This document shows, piece by piece, positions 1 through 9,874 of a stretch of DNA of 64,000 bases. Location of the stretch: positions 1 through 64,000 of the forward strand of contig NZ_JAUQOP010000011.1 of assembly GCF_030580855.1 (NCBI RefSeq), in the 5' to 3' direction. A program made the translations under genes and the position numbers. The DNA comes from Pseudomonas citrullilanati (GTDB lineage Bacteria; Pseudomonadota; Gammaproteobacteria; Pseudomonadales; Pseudomonadaceae). Within the stretch, counting starts at the first letter, position 1. Each line of letters begins with the position of its first letter. The notes below the pieces were generated by a model that was not told where the DNA came from, made no database searches, and saw only the letters and a program-made list of their open reading frames with translations.

Positions 1-101
1 TCCCTGAAGGGCCGTCGAAGACTACGACGTTGATAGGCAGGGTGTGTAAGCGCTGTGAGGCGTTGAGCTAACCTGTACTAATTGCCCGTGAGGCTTGACC
101 A
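1..101 (+). rRNA. 23S rRNA, 3' end (partial)
   Basis: The first hundred bases match the conserved 3' end of bacterial 23S rRNA, including the helix 101 region and the GTACTAATTGCCCGTGAGGC stretch that closes the gene in pseudomonads. Only the end is inside the window; the rest of the rRNA operon lies to the left. The exact mature end (about 98-105) is judged from E. coli and Pseudomonas 23S ends by memory, not aligned. Confidence 0.95.
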
Positions 102-243
102 TATAACACCCAAGCAATTTGTTGACCTGAACGGGCACCAGATTGCGGTGGTGAAGACGAAACGAACCGAAAGTTTGCGACTCACGACCGAATCACATAC
201 CCAATTCGCTGGAACGCCGCAAGGCGCGCTAGCTCAAGAATTT
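102..243 (+). other. 23S-5S internal transcribed spacer
   Basis: Spacer between the 23S end and the 5S start. It begins with the ATATAACACCCAAGCAATTTG stretch commonly seen after Pseudomonas 23S genes. No tRNA is seen in it. It should hold the processing stem of the 23S and 5S precursors. Confidence 0.8.
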
Positions 244-360
244 CTTGACGACCATAGAGCATTGGAACCACCTGATCCCATCCCGAACTCAGAAGTGAAA
301 CGATGCATCGCCGATGGTAGTGTGGGGTTTCCCCATGTGAGAGTAGGTCATCGTCAAGAT
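244..360 (+). rRNA. 5S rRNA
   Basis: A complete 5S gene. The two ends (CTTGACGACC near 244 and GGTCATCGTCAAG near 358) pair to form helix I, and the central TGATCCCATCCCGAACTCAG is the universal loop B/C sequence. Length of about 117 nt is right. It is the last gene of the rRNA operon and is followed directly by a terminator. Confidence 0.96.
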
Positions 361-369
361 TAAATTCCG

Positions 370-405
370 AAACCCCAATTGCGAAAGCAGTTGGGGTTTT
401 GTTTT
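370..405 (+). terminator. Rho-independent terminator of the rRNA operon
   Basis: A 12-bp stem with one G-U-compatible mismatch (AACCCCAATTGC, loop GAAA, GCAGTTGGGGTT) is followed by a T-rich tract. It lies ten bases after the 5S gene and ends the rRNA transcript before recC. Confidence 0.9.
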
Positions 406-512
406 GCCCGCAGGAAAGTTCTGACAACAAGGCCGGAAAGCTCCCGGCTGTCACAGCCCCCCGACAATGCTAAGGTTCTGCCCTAGCTTTTGCATTTTCA
501 AGGATGCCCTTC

Positions 513-3500
513 ATGCCGGACGCAACATCCCTCAGTCCAGCGTTCATGGTGGTTCACGGGAATCGCCTCGATGAACTGCGCAGCCTGGTGATCAACCTGA
601 TGCGGCGCTATCCGTTGGCACCTCTTGAGAATGAAATCGCCCTGGTACAGAGCAACGGCATCGCCCAATGGCTCAAGCTGGCACTGGCGGAAGACCCAGA
701 GGACGATGATACGGGCGGCTGCGGTATCGCCGCGGCAATTGATGTGCAATTGCCTGGCAGCTTCATGTGGCAGCTGTACCGGACCGTCCTGGGACGACAC
801 GAGATCCCGGCCAAGTCCCTGCTCGACAAGTCTCCGTTAACCTGGCGCCTGATGCGCCTGCTGCCGCAATTGATCGAGCAGCCACATTTCGAACCGTTGC
901 GACGCTTCCTTACCCATGACACCGATTTGCGCAAGCGCTATCAGTTGTCCGAACGTCTTGCCGACCTGTTCGACCAATACCAGGTATACCGTGCCGACTG
1001 GTTGGAAGACTGGACCGACGGCCGGCACCAGACAAGAAATGTCCGAGGCGAAACCAAACCCCTCGCGCCGGAAAATTGCTGGCAGGCGGAACTGTGGCGA
1101 GCCTTGTTGCTGGATGTGGGAGAGGCCGGCATGGCGCAAAGCCGCGCCGGTGTCCACCAGCGCTACATCGAGCGCATCAACAGCCTGGACGTCGCGCCCC
1201 CAGGCCTGCCGGCGCGGGTCATCGTCTTCGGCATTTCATCGTTGCCCGCCCAGGCCCTCGAGGCGCTTGCCGGGCTTTCCAGGTTCAGCCAGGTCTTGCT
1301 GTGCGTCCATAACCCGTGCCGCCACCACTGGGCGGATATCGTGGCCGACAAGGATCTGCTGCGCCATCAATACAAGCGCCAGGCCCGCAAGCATGGCATG
1401 CCGGTCGTCCTTGACCCGCAGACCTTGCATCAACATGCCCACCCGCTCCTGGCGGCCTGGGGAAAACAGGGACGTGACTACATCAACCTGCTCGACAGCT
1501 ACGATGAGCCCAACAGCTATCGCTCGGTATTTCGCGACGGGCGTATCGACCTGTTCAGTGATACGACTCCCACGACGTTGCTTGGCCAGTTGCAGGACGA
1601 CATCCTCGAACTGCGCCCCCTCAACGAAACCCGGGAACACTGGCCTGCTGTCGATACCACGCAAGATGACTCGATCCGCTTCCATGTCGCCCACAGCGCC
1701 CAGCGCGAAGTCGAGATCCTCCACGACCAGTTACTGGCTCACTTCAGCGCGGATCCGACCCTGCGTCCCCGCGACATCATTGTCATGGTCCCCGACATCG
1801 ACAGCTACGCCCCGCATATTCGCGCGGTATTCGGCCAGCTCGATCGAACGGACCCGCGCTTCATTCCCTTCACGCTGACGGACCAAGGCCAGCGTGGACG
1901 TGATCCCCTGCTGATCGCTGTCGAACACCTGCTCAAGCTGCCTGACAGTCGCTTCCCTGTCAGCGAGATCCTTGATTTGCTGGATGTGCCGGCACTGCGT
2001 GAACGCTTCGGTATCGACGAGGCCGACCTGCCCACGCTGCACCTCTGGATCGAAGGGGCCGGTATCCGCTGGGGGATGAACGCCGAACATCGCGCCGGGT
2101 TGGGCTTGCCGGCGGAGCTTGAGCAGAACAGTTGGCGTTTCGGCCTGCGCCGAATGCTGCTGGGGTACGCCGTCGGCAGCTCGCACGCTTACGAAGGCAT
2201 CGAGCCCTACGATGAGATCGGCGGCCTGGACGCCGCCCTGATCGGTCCCCTGGTGGCTTTGCTGGACGCGCTGGAGGTCGCCCACCAGGCCCTTACCCTG
2301 CCGGCGTCCCCACAGGAATGGGGGGCACGCCTGCACGATCTCCTGCAACTGTTTTTCCAGGCGAGCAACGAACACGACGACTACCTGCTCGCCCAACTCG
2401 AAGACCTGCGTGAAACCTGGCTGGAAACGTGCGAGTCGGTTGGCTTGCAGGACGAAATGCCATTGACGGTCGTGCGTGAGGCCTGGCTGGCGGGCCTGGA
2501 TCAAGGTCGATTGTCCCAACGCTTCCTGGCTGGAGCGGTGAATTTCTGTACCTTGATGCCGATGCGCGCGATTCCCTTCAAGCTGGTGTGCCTGCTGGGG
2601 ATGAATGATGGCGACTACCCGCGAGCCCAGCCGCCCCTCGATTTCGACCTCATGGGCAGCGACTATCGCCCCGGCGATCGCTCCCGTCGCGAGGATGATC
2701 GCTACCTGCTGCTGGAGGCGCTGCTTTCGGCCCGGGAAAAACTCTACATCAGTTGGGTGGGACGCAGTATCCGTGACAACAGCGAGCGCCCCGCATCGGT
2801 ATTGATCGGCCAACTGCGTGATCATCTGGCCAGCGGGTGGCGGTTAGCCGATGGCCGTGAGGCGCTTCTCGACGCCCTGACCCAGGAACACCCCTTGCAA
2901 CCGTTCAGTGCGCGCTATTTTCATCAAGGCGACGAGCTGTTCAGCTACGCCAGCGAATGGCGGATGCTACACGATGCCGGGGATCACGCCGGCAAGCCGC
3001 AGATTCTGCCACCCTACGTCCAGGAAGAACCCCTGGGCCTCGGCCAGTTGCAGGACTTCCTGCGCAATCCCGTCCGCCATTTCTTCAGCCAGCGACTGAA
3101 GGTGTTCTTCGAAGTCATCGAAGCGCCGCTCGCCGACGACGAACCCTTCGTGCTCGACGCCCTGCAACGCTACAGCCTGAGCGACAGTTTGCTGGAAGCC
3201 GCGCTGGTCCGCCTGGACCAGCCGGACCTGGCCCTGAGTGCCCACGCCAAGCGGCTACAGAACAGCGGCCTGCTACCCATGGCCGGTTTCGGCGAATGCA
3301 TGCAGCGCGAGTTGATCGAACCCTTGCCGGGCCTGCTCCAACGCTACCAGGCGCTTCTGGCCCTATGGCCCACACCGCTGACCAGCGCGGTGCAAGTCAC
3401 CGTGCAGTCGCAAGGCGTAAGCGTCGAAGGCTGGCTCAGCGGCCTGCACCAGCGCGGCGATGGCGCTGTCCTCGCGATCACCGCGATACCCAATGGCATT

Positions 3501-3965
3501 GGTTCCCCCAAGACGCGCAAATGGCACCGGTTGATAAGGCCGTGGGTCAACCACCTCGTGGCCTGTGCCAATGGCCTGTCGCTGACGACCGCCTTGGTGG
3601 CCAGTGATGACAGCTTGTTGCTGGAGCCTTTCGAGGCGTGCGTGGCACAACGACTGTTGGACGATCTGTTGCAAGCCTGGCAAGCCGGCATGCGCCAGCC
3701 GCTGCCTGTTGCGGTGAAGACAGCCTTCGCCTGGCTCGGCCAGGGCGAACCGCCCAAGGCTGAGGCGGCCGCTCGAAAAGCCTATGAAGGCGATGGGCAG
3801 ACCTCTGAAGGCGAGCGGCGGGAGAGCCCGGCCCTGGCTCGCCAGTTTCCTGACTTCGACGCGCTGATGGCCGACGAAACCTTCCCCGATTGGTGTGACG
3901 CGTTGTACCGGCCATTGCTCCAGGCACCTTGGCATTCATCGGTTGGCGAGGAGGTTCGTCCATGA
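513..3965 (+). CDS. recC: RecC, gamma subunit of exonuclease V
   Basis: RecC is the non-catalytic scaffold of RecBCD, which processes double-strand breaks; in E. coli it recognises the Chi sequence. The 1150-aa product has the family length and the expected order: an N-terminal inactive helicase-like half (HGNRLDELRSLV start, IALVQSNGIAQWLK) and a C-terminal inactive nuclease-like half. An ATG at 504 exists but lies inside the ribosome site AAGGA (500-504). The ATG at 513 sits 8 nt after that site, so I chose 513. The stop overlaps the recB start (ATGA), and recB and recD follow, as in most pseudomonads. Function is assigned by family resemblance; Chi specificity in Pseudomonas differs from E. 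coli. Confidence 0.97.
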   Translation: MPDATSLSPAFMVVHGNRLDELRSLVINLMRRYPLAPLENEIALVQSNGIAQWLKLALAEDPEDDDTGGCGIAAAIDVQLPGSFMWQLYRTVLGRHEIPAKSLLDKSPLTWRLMRLLPQLIEQPHFEPLRRFLTHDTDLRKRYQLSERLADLFDQYQVYRADWLEDWTDGRHQTRNVRGETKPLAPENCWQAELWRALLLDVGEAGMAQSRAGVHQRYIERINSLDVAPPGLPARVIVFGISSLPAQALEALAGLSRFSQVLLCVHNPCRHHWADIVADKDLLRHQYKRQARKHGMPVVLDPQTLHQHAHPLLAAWGKQGRDYINLLDSYDEPNSYRSVFRDGRIDLFSDTTPTTLLGQLQDDILELRPLNETREHWPAVDTTQDDSIRFHVAHSAQREVEILHDQLLAHFSADPTLRPRDIIVMVPDIDSYAPHIRAVFGQLDRTDPRFIPFTLTDQGQRGRDPLLIAVEHLLKLPDSRFPVSEILDLLDVPALRERFGIDEADLPTLHLWIEGAGIRWGMNAEHRAGLGLPAELEQNSWRFGLRRMLLGYAVGSSHAYEGIEPYDEIGGLDAALIGPLVALLDALEVAHQALTLPASPQEWGARLHDLLQLFFQASNEHDDYLLAQLEDLRETWLETCESVGLQDEMPLTVVREAWLAGLDQGRLSQRFLAGAVNFCTLMPMRAIPFKLVCLLGMNDGDYPRAQPPLDFDLMGSDYRPGDRSRREDDRYLLLEALLSAREKLYISWVGRSIRDNSERPASVLIGQLRDHLASGWRLADGREALLDALTQEHPLQPFSARYFHQGDELFSYASEWRMLHDAGDHAGKPQILPPYVQEEPLGLGQLQDFLRNPVRHFFSQRLKVFFEVIEAPLADDEPFVLDALQRYSLSDSLLEAALVRLDQPDLALSAHAKRLQNSGLLPMAGFGECMQRELIEPLPGLLQRYQALLALWPTPLTSAVQVTVQSQGVSVEGWLSGLHQRGDGAVLAITAIPNGIGSPKTRKWHRLIRPWVNHLVACANGLSLTTALVASDDSLLLEPFEACVAQRLLDDLLQAWQAGMRQPLPVAVKTAFAWLGQGEPPKAEAAARKAYEGDGQTSEGERRESPALARQFPDFDALMADETFPDWCDALYRPLLQAPWHSSVGEEVRP

Positions 3966-6900
3966 GTCGACAGGCACCCCTGGCCCTGGCGTTCCCGCTA
4001 CGTGGCAGCCAACTGATCGAAGCCAGCGCCGGTACGGGCAAGACCTTCACCATCTCGGCGCTGTACCTGCGCCTGGTGCTCGGCCACGGTGGGCCTGACC
4101 ACGGGTTTGGCCGCGAGTTGCTTCCGCCGCAGATCCTGGTGGTGACCTTCACCGACGCGGCGACCAAGGAGTTGCGCGAACGGATCCGCACCCGCCTCGC
4201 CGAAGCGGCGCGCTTCTTTCGTGACGAGATCCCCGCGCCGGACGCGTTGATCGCCGAATTGCGCGATGAGTTCGACCCCGGGCAATGGCCGGGTTGTGCC
4301 AACCGGCTGGACATTGCCGCGCAGTGGATGGACGAAGCGGCCGTCTCGACCATCCACAGTTGGTGCCAGCGGATGCTGCGCGAGCATGCGTTCGACAGCG
4401 GCAGTCTGTTTACCCAGACCCTGGAGACCGATCACAGCGAGTTGCTCGGCGAGGTGCTGCGCGATTACTGGCGGTTGTTCTGCTACTCGATGCAAGGCGA
4501 TGCGTTGAATTGGGTACGTAGCCATTGGGGAAGCCCGGCTGCGCTGTTGCCCCGGGTAAGGGGGCTGTTTTCCAGCGAGCGCGATACAGGCGACGGGGCC
4601 GAACCCGCCGAACTGATCGCGGCATCCTTGCAGGAACGCAGTGCCGCCTTGCTGGATCTCAAGGCGCCCTGGCGTCAATGGGCCGTGGAGTTGCTGCAGA
4701 TCTGCCAGCAAGGCGTCGCCAGCAAGAGCGTCGATGGACGCAAGATGCAGGCGCGTTACTTCGAACCGTGGTTCCAGAAGATCACCGCCTGGGTCGAGGA
4801 CGAAAGCCTCGAACTGCTGGACATCGGCAGCGGTTTCACCCGGCTGACGCCCGAGGGCATGGCCGAGGCCTGGAAAGGCGAAGTGCCCAGCCATCCCGGG
4901 CTGGACGCCATGTCCGGCCTCAAGGCCAGCCTCGAAGCGTTGCCCACGCCCGATGCCGCCGTGCTGCAACATGCCGCGCAATGGGTCGGTGCGCGCTTCG
5001 AGTCAGAGAAACGCCGTCGTGCCGAAATGGGCTTTGACGACATGCTGCTGCGGCTTGACGCAGCGCTGCAGGCCGATGGCGGCGAACGCCTGGCGAGCCT
5101 GATTCGCGAGCAGTTTCCAGTGGCGCTGATCGATGAATTCCAGGACACGGACCCGGTTCAATACCGGATCTTCGAGAGCATCTATCGCATCGAAGCGAAC
5201 CACCCTGACACCGGGCTGTTCCTGATCGGCGATCCGAAGCAGGCGATCTATGCGTTTCGCGGCGCCGACATCTACACCTACCTGCGTGCTCGCGAAGCCA
5301 CCGCAGGCCGGCTGCACACGCTGGGCACCAATTTCCGTTCAAGCCATGCCATGGTTGGCGCGGTCAACCACATCTTCCTGAACGCCGAAGCCCGCCAAGA
5401 GGGGCGCGGGGCTTTCCTGTTCCGTGAACGGTCGGGCGACAATCCGGTGCCGTTCCTGGCCGTGGCGTCCCAGGGTCGCAAGGAGTCCTTGCAGGTCGCC
5501 GGGCAACCCGTCGCGGCATTGAACGTCTGGCAGTTGCCTTCGGATCAACCCGTCTCCGGCGCGGTGTACCGGCAACACATGGCCGCCGCCTGCGCCAGCC
5601 AGATCACTGGGTTGCTCAATGGCGGCCAGGTGGGACGCGACGGCTTCAGGAGCGATGACGGGGCATTCCGTGGATTGTGCCCCGCGGACATCGCCATCCT
5701 GGTACGTGACGGCAAGGAGGCGCAGGCCGTACGAGACCAGTTGTCCGCCCGGGGTGTGCGCAGCGTCTATCTGTCGGACAAGGACTCGGTCTTCGCTTCC
5801 CAGGAAGCGCGGGACCTGCTGACCTGGCTCAGGGCCTGCGCCGAGCCGGATGTCGAGCGGCCGCTGCGGGCTGCGCTCGCCAGCATCACGTTGAACCTGC
5901 CGTTGACGGAGCTGGAGCGTCTCAACCAGGACGAGTTGGCCTGGGAAGCCCGGGTGATGCAGTTCCGTGGCTATCGCACCGTCTGGCGGACCCAGGGCGT
6001 GTTACCGATGTTGCGGCGCCTGCTGCATGACTTTGAACTGCCCCAGGCATTGATGGCGCGCAGCGATGGCGAGCGGGTGCTGACGAACCTGCTGCATCTT
6101 TGCGAGTTGCTGCAGCAGGCGGCCGGCGAGCTGGATGGCGAACAGGCCCTGATTCGGCATTTGTCCGAACACCTGGCGTTGTCCGGGCAGGCCGGGGAAG
6201 AGCAGATCCTGCGGTTGGAAAGCGATGAGCAACTGGTCAAGGTGGTCACCATCCACAAATCCAAGGGCCTTGAGTATCCGCTGGTCTTCCTGCCCTTCAT
6301 CTGCTCGACGAAACCGGTGGACGGCAGTCGATTGCCGTTGCATTACCACGACGAGGCCGGCAGGGCGCAGATCAGTCTGCAGCCCACCGCCGAGTTGATT
6401 GCCAAGGCCGACGACGAGCGCCTGGCCGAAGACTTGCGGTTGCTCTACGTGGCGCTCACCCGGGCGCAACATGCCTGCTGGCTGGGCGTCGCCGATCTCA
6501 AGCGGGGCAGCAACAGCCGCTCGATCCTGCATCTCTCCGCGCTGGGCTACCTGCTGGGCGGCGGCGTCCCGCTGGCCGAGTCGGTCGCCTTGAAGCGCTG
6601 GCTGGAAGATCTGCAGCAAGGCAGCGAGGCCATCAGTTGCCAAGAGATGCCCGAGGCCACCGACGAGCGTTATCACCCCCCTCGCAACGAAGCCGTGCTG
6701 CTCGATCCCCTGGTGCCCCTGCGCAAGGCCAGCGAGCACTGGTGGATCGCCTCCTATAGCGCGTTGCGCATTGGTGAGGTCCTGAGCGAGGGCACCGATG
6801 CCGCGCCCGAGAATCCGCAGGCCCAGAAGCTGTTCGACGATGAGCGACTGGACCCCGAGGCGCCCCGGGAAGTCAACGCCGTGGGCGGCGACATCCATCG

Positions 6901-7651
6901 CTTCCCTCGCGGTCCCAACCCGGGCACGTTTCTTCATGGCCTCCTGGAGTGGGCGGCGGAGGAACGCTTTTGCCCTGCGCCGGCGGTTATCGGGGACGCG
7001 GTTGCCCGGCGCTGCAATCGCCGCGGCTGGAAAGGCTGGATCCCCACGCTGAGTGATTGGCTGCTGCACCTGGTCAAGACGCCTATGCCTGTCGGCCCTG
7101 ACCAGGCACCGGTGGTGCTCGAAAACCTGGCCCAGTTCCAGGTCGAGATGGAGTTCTGGTTCGCCAGCCACAAGGTCGACGTGCAAAAGCTCGACCGGTT
7201 GGTCTGCCAACTTACCCATGGCGGCGTTGCGCGTGTCGCCGCCGAGCCGGTGCTGCTCAACGGCATGTTCAAGGGCTTCATCGATTTGACGTTCGAACAT
7301 GGCGGCCGGTATTACGTGGCCGACTACAAGTCCAACTGGCTGGGCGTCGATGACGCGGCCTACACCCCACAGGCCATGGAGCAGTCGATCCTGGATAACC
7401 GCTACGACCTGCAATACGTGTTGTACCTGTTGGCCCTGCACCGCCAGCTCAAGGCGCGGTTGCCCGACTATGACTATGACCGGCACGTCGGTGGTGCGCT
7501 GTACCTGTTCCTTCGCGGGACGCGCTCGGCCAGCCGTGGGGTGTACTTCACCAAGCCGCCCCGGGCGTTGATCGAACAGCTCGATCGCCTGTTCCAGGGC
7601 GTGCCCGAACCCAAGGCCGAGCCGGCCTGGGTACAGGGAGAATTGCTATGA
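3962..7651 (+). CDS. recB: RecB, beta subunit of exonuclease V (helicase-nuclease)
   Basis: RecB is the 3'-5' SF1A helicase and the only nuclease of RecBCD. In the 1229-aa product, Walker A is EASAGTGKT (residues 20-28). Motif II is IDEFQDTDPVQY, motif V/VI regions are TIHKSKGLEYPLVF and LLYVALTRAQHACWLG. The C-terminal RecB-family nuclease core holds DLTFEHGGRYYVADYKSNWLG-like residues with the catalytic D-Y-K. The start at 3962 overlaps the recC stop and is preceded by GAGGAGG; a longer in-frame start at 3929 lies inside recC and lacks this site. Translation is coupled to recC in front and recD behind (ATGA at both joints), which suits a 1:1:1 complex. Confidence 0.97.
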   Translation: MSRQAPLALAFPLRGSQLIEASAGTGKTFTISALYLRLVLGHGGPDHGFGRELLPPQILVVTFTDAATKELRERIRTRLAEAARFFRDEIPAPDALIAELRDEFDPGQWPGCANRLDIAAQWMDEAAVSTIHSWCQRMLREHAFDSGSLFTQTLETDHSELLGEVLRDYWRLFCYSMQGDALNWVRSHWGSPAALLPRVRGLFSSERDTGDGAEPAELIAASLQERSAALLDLKAPWRQWAVELLQICQQGVASKSVDGRKMQARYFEPWFQKITAWVEDESLELLDIGSGFTRLTPEGMAEAWKGEVPSHPGLDAMSGLKASLEALPTPDAAVLQHAAQWVGARFESEKRRRAEMGFDDMLLRLDAALQADGGERLASLIREQFPVALIDEFQDTDPVQYRIFESIYRIEANHPDTGLFLIGDPKQAIYAFRGADIYTYLRAREATAGRLHTLGTNFRSSHAMVGAVNHIFLNAEARQEGRGAFLFRERSGDNPVPFLAVASQGRKESLQVAGQPVAALNVWQLPSDQPVSGAVYRQHMAAACASQITGLLNGGQVGRDGFRSDDGAFRGLCPADIAILVRDGKEAQAVRDQLSARGVRSVYLSDKDSVFASQEARDLLTWLRACAEPDVERPLRAALASITLNLPLTELERLNQDELAWEARVMQFRGYRTVWRTQGVLPMLRRLLHDFELPQALMARSDGERVLTNLLHLCELLQQAAGELDGEQALIRHLSEHLALSGQAGEEQILRLESDEQLVKVVTIHKSKGLEYPLVFLPFICSTKPVDGSRLPLHYHDEAGRAQISLQPTAELIAKADDERLAEDLRLLYVALTRAQHACWLGVADLKRGSNSRSILHLSALGYLLGGGVPLAESVALKRWLEDLQQGSEAISCQEMPEATDERYHPPRNEAVLLDPLVPLRKASEHWWIASYSALRIGEVLSEGTDAAPENPQAQKLFDDERLDPEAPREVNAVGGDIHRFPRGPNPGTFLHGLLEWAAEERFCPAPAVIGDAVARRCNRRGWKGWIPTLSDWLLHLVKTPMPVGPDQAPVVLENLAQFQVEMEFWFASHKVDVQKLDRLVCQLTHGGVARVAAEPVLLNGMFKGFIDLTFEHGGRYYVADYKSNWLGVDDAAYTPQAMEQSILDNRYDLQYVLYLLALHRQLKARLPDYDYDRHVGGALYLFLRGTRSASRGVYFTKPPRALIEQLDRLFQGVPEPKAEPAWVQGELL

Positions 7652-9747
7652 GTCGTTCCTTTGCCGATCTCTTACCCACGCCGTCGGACGACGAGCGCCT
7701 GGTCGACCTGGCCCCCTTGAGTCGGGCCGAGGACCTGCTGCTGTTGCTGACGCGCTGGGTCGAGCGAGGCTGGTTGCGTGCCCTGGACAAGGCCTTCGTC
7801 GCATTCCTCCATGAACTGGCGCCAGACGGCGATCCATTGGTCCTGCTCGCTGCGGCACTCACCAGCCATCAGTTGGGCCATGGGCACGTCTGCCTGGACC
7901 TGTTCGAAACCCTCAAGGAACCGGACTTCGCCCTGTCGCTGCCTCCGGAGGGCGACGAGCAGGCCGGTGCCATGCTGCTGCCGTCGCAGTTGCTGCACAC
8001 GCTGGACGGCGCCCATTGGTGCAAGGTCCTGGCGGCCAGCCGCCTGGTGGCCCTGGCGGTCGATGAGCACGAAGAAGCCCGGCAACGCCCGTTGGTGCTG
8101 TCCGGCAAGCGGCTCTACCTTCGCCGCTACTGGGGTTACGAACGACGAATCGACGAGGCATTGCGCCAACGGCTCGCTGAACAGGAGGCCGCGCCGGGCG
8201 ATCTGCGTGAGCGTCTGGACGGGTTGTTCGGGCCGGCCGATGCCGCGGGTCCGATCGATTGGCAGAAGCTGGCCTGCGCGCTGTCGACCCGGGGAGCCTT
8301 CAGCATCGTGACGGGGGGGCCCGGCACCGGCAAGACCACCACGGTGGTGCGCCTGCTGGCCTTGCTGCAGGCGCCGGCGGTGGAGGCTGGAAAGCCGCTG
8401 CGGATTCGCCTGGCGGCCCCCACCGGCAAGGCTGCGGCGCGCCTGACCGAGTCCATCAGCCAGCAGGTCCGCACCCTGGATGTGGATGACGCGGTGCGCG
8501 AGCGCATTCCCTGCGATGTGACCACGGTCCATCGGTTGCTGGGCAGCCGTCCCGGCACCCGGCATTTCCGTCACCATGCCGGCAATCGGTTGCCGCTGGA
8601 CCTGCTGGTGGTGGATGAGGCGTCCATGATCGACCTGGAAATGATGGCCAACTTGCTGGATGCGCTGCCGCCCCATGCACGACTGGTCCTGCTGGGGGAC
8701 AAGGATCAGTTGGCCTCGGTCGAAGCCGGGGCGGTGCTGGGGGATTTGTGCCGGGACGCCGAGGACGGCTGGTACAACCCCAGGACCCGAGCCTGGCTTG
8801 AGTCGGTCAGCGGTGAAAACCTCGCGGCCAGCGACTTGCGGCAGGACCTCGACGGCACGCATCCCTTGGCGCAGCAAGTGGTCATGCTCAGGCATTCCCG
8901 GCGTTTCGGCGAAGGCAGCGGGATTGGCCAGATGGCTCGCCAGGTCAATCAGCAACAACCTGAAAAAGCCCGCCAGGCATTGGCGGGCGGCCAGTATGCC
9001 GACCTGTTTTCCCTGGCGTTGAAGGGGGAGCACGATGGAAAGCTCGAGCGTTTGTTGCTCGATGGCCACGCCGGCGGGCCTCAGGGTTACCGGCATTACC
9101 TGGATGTAATGCGCGAGCGTCGCCCGGCCACAACCCACCCATTGGAGGAGCCTTGCTGGGCCGATTGGGCCCGGGAAGTGCTGTCGGCGTTCGACGCGTT
9201 CCAATTGCTTTGTGCCGTGCGCAAGGGCCCATGGGGCGTCGACGGGTTGAACCAGCGGATCACCGACGCGCTGCTCAGGGCCCGGCTGATCGAGAGCGAT
9301 CACCAGTGGTATGAAGGACGGCCGGTGCTGATGACCCGCAATGACTATGGCTTGGGCTTGATGAACGGCGATATCGGGATCGCTCTCAAGCTGCCCGAGC
9401 GGGCCGGGCCCGACGCCGGCAAGCAGGTCTTGCGGGTGGCTTTCCTGCGTAACGACGGCGAGGGCGGCGTGCGTTTCGTCTTGCCCAGTCGCCTGAACGA
9501 TGTGGAAACCGTGTACGCCATGACTGTCCACAAATCCCAGGGCTCGGAGTTCACCCACACCGCCCTGATCCTCCCGGATGCGCTGAACCCGGTACTGACG
9601 AAGGAGCTGGTGTACACGGCCATTACCCGGGCCAAGCAGTGGTTCAGCCTGATCGAGCCGCGTGCGGGCGTATTCGAGGAGGCGGTGCGGCGCAAGGTCA
9701 AGCGCCTGAGCGGCTTGATGCTGGAACTGGAGGGGGAGGCGGAATGA
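7648..9747 (+). CDS. recD: RecD, alpha subunit of exonuclease V (5'-3' helicase)
   Basis: RecD is the fast 5'-3' SF1B helicase of RecBCD. The 699-aa product has Walker A GGPGTGKTTT near residue 225, motif II VVDEASMIDL, GDKDQLASVEAGAVLGD (motif III), TVHKSQGSEF (motif V) and VYTAITRAKQWFSL (motif VI). The N-terminal domain that contacts RecC is present, so it is RecD1 rather than RecD2. The ATG overlaps the recB stop, completing a recC-recB-recD operon with no gaps. No clear terminator follows in the 127 bp before yfiR. Confidence 0.97.
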   Translation: MSRSFADLLPTPSDDERLVDLAPLSRAEDLLLLLTRWVERGWLRALDKAFVAFLHELAPDGDPLVLLAAALTSHQLGHGHVCLDLFETLKEPDFALSLPPEGDEQAGAMLLPSQLLHTLDGAHWCKVLAASRLVALAVDEHEEARQRPLVLSGKRLYLRRYWGYERRIDEALRQRLAEQEAAPGDLRERLDGLFGPADAAGPIDWQKLACALSTRGAFSIVTGGPGTGKTTTVVRLLALLQAPAVEAGKPLRIRLAAPTGKAAARLTESISQQVRTLDVDDAVRERIPCDVTTVHRLLGSRPGTRHFRHHAGNRLPLDLLVVDEASMIDLEMMANLLDALPPHARLVLLGDKDQLASVEAGAVLGDLCRDAEDGWYNPRTRAWLESVSGENLAASDLRQDLDGTHPLAQQVVMLRHSRRFGEGSGIGQMARQVNQQQPEKARQALAGGQYADLFSLALKGEHDGKLERLLLDGHAGGPQGYRHYLDVMRERRPATTHPLEEPCWADWAREVLSAFDAFQLLCAVRKGPWGVDGLNQRITDALLRARLIESDHQWYEGRPVLMTRNDYGLGLMNGDIGIALKLPERAGPDAGKQVLRVAFLRNDGEGGVRFVLPSRLNDVETVYAMTVHKSQGSEFTHTALILPDALNPVLTKELVYTAITRAKQWFSLIEPRAGVFEEAVRRKVKRLSGLMLELEGEAE

Positions 9748-9874
9748 ACGATAGGGAAGCGATCCGACACTGATTTGACGCTTTTCTGTCAGAAGTAACT
9801 GAAATGCGGCGTCTCGCTGGCTTTTTGGCACTGTGCTATCGTTCCGACACTTTTGTATTGGATAGAGACTTGCC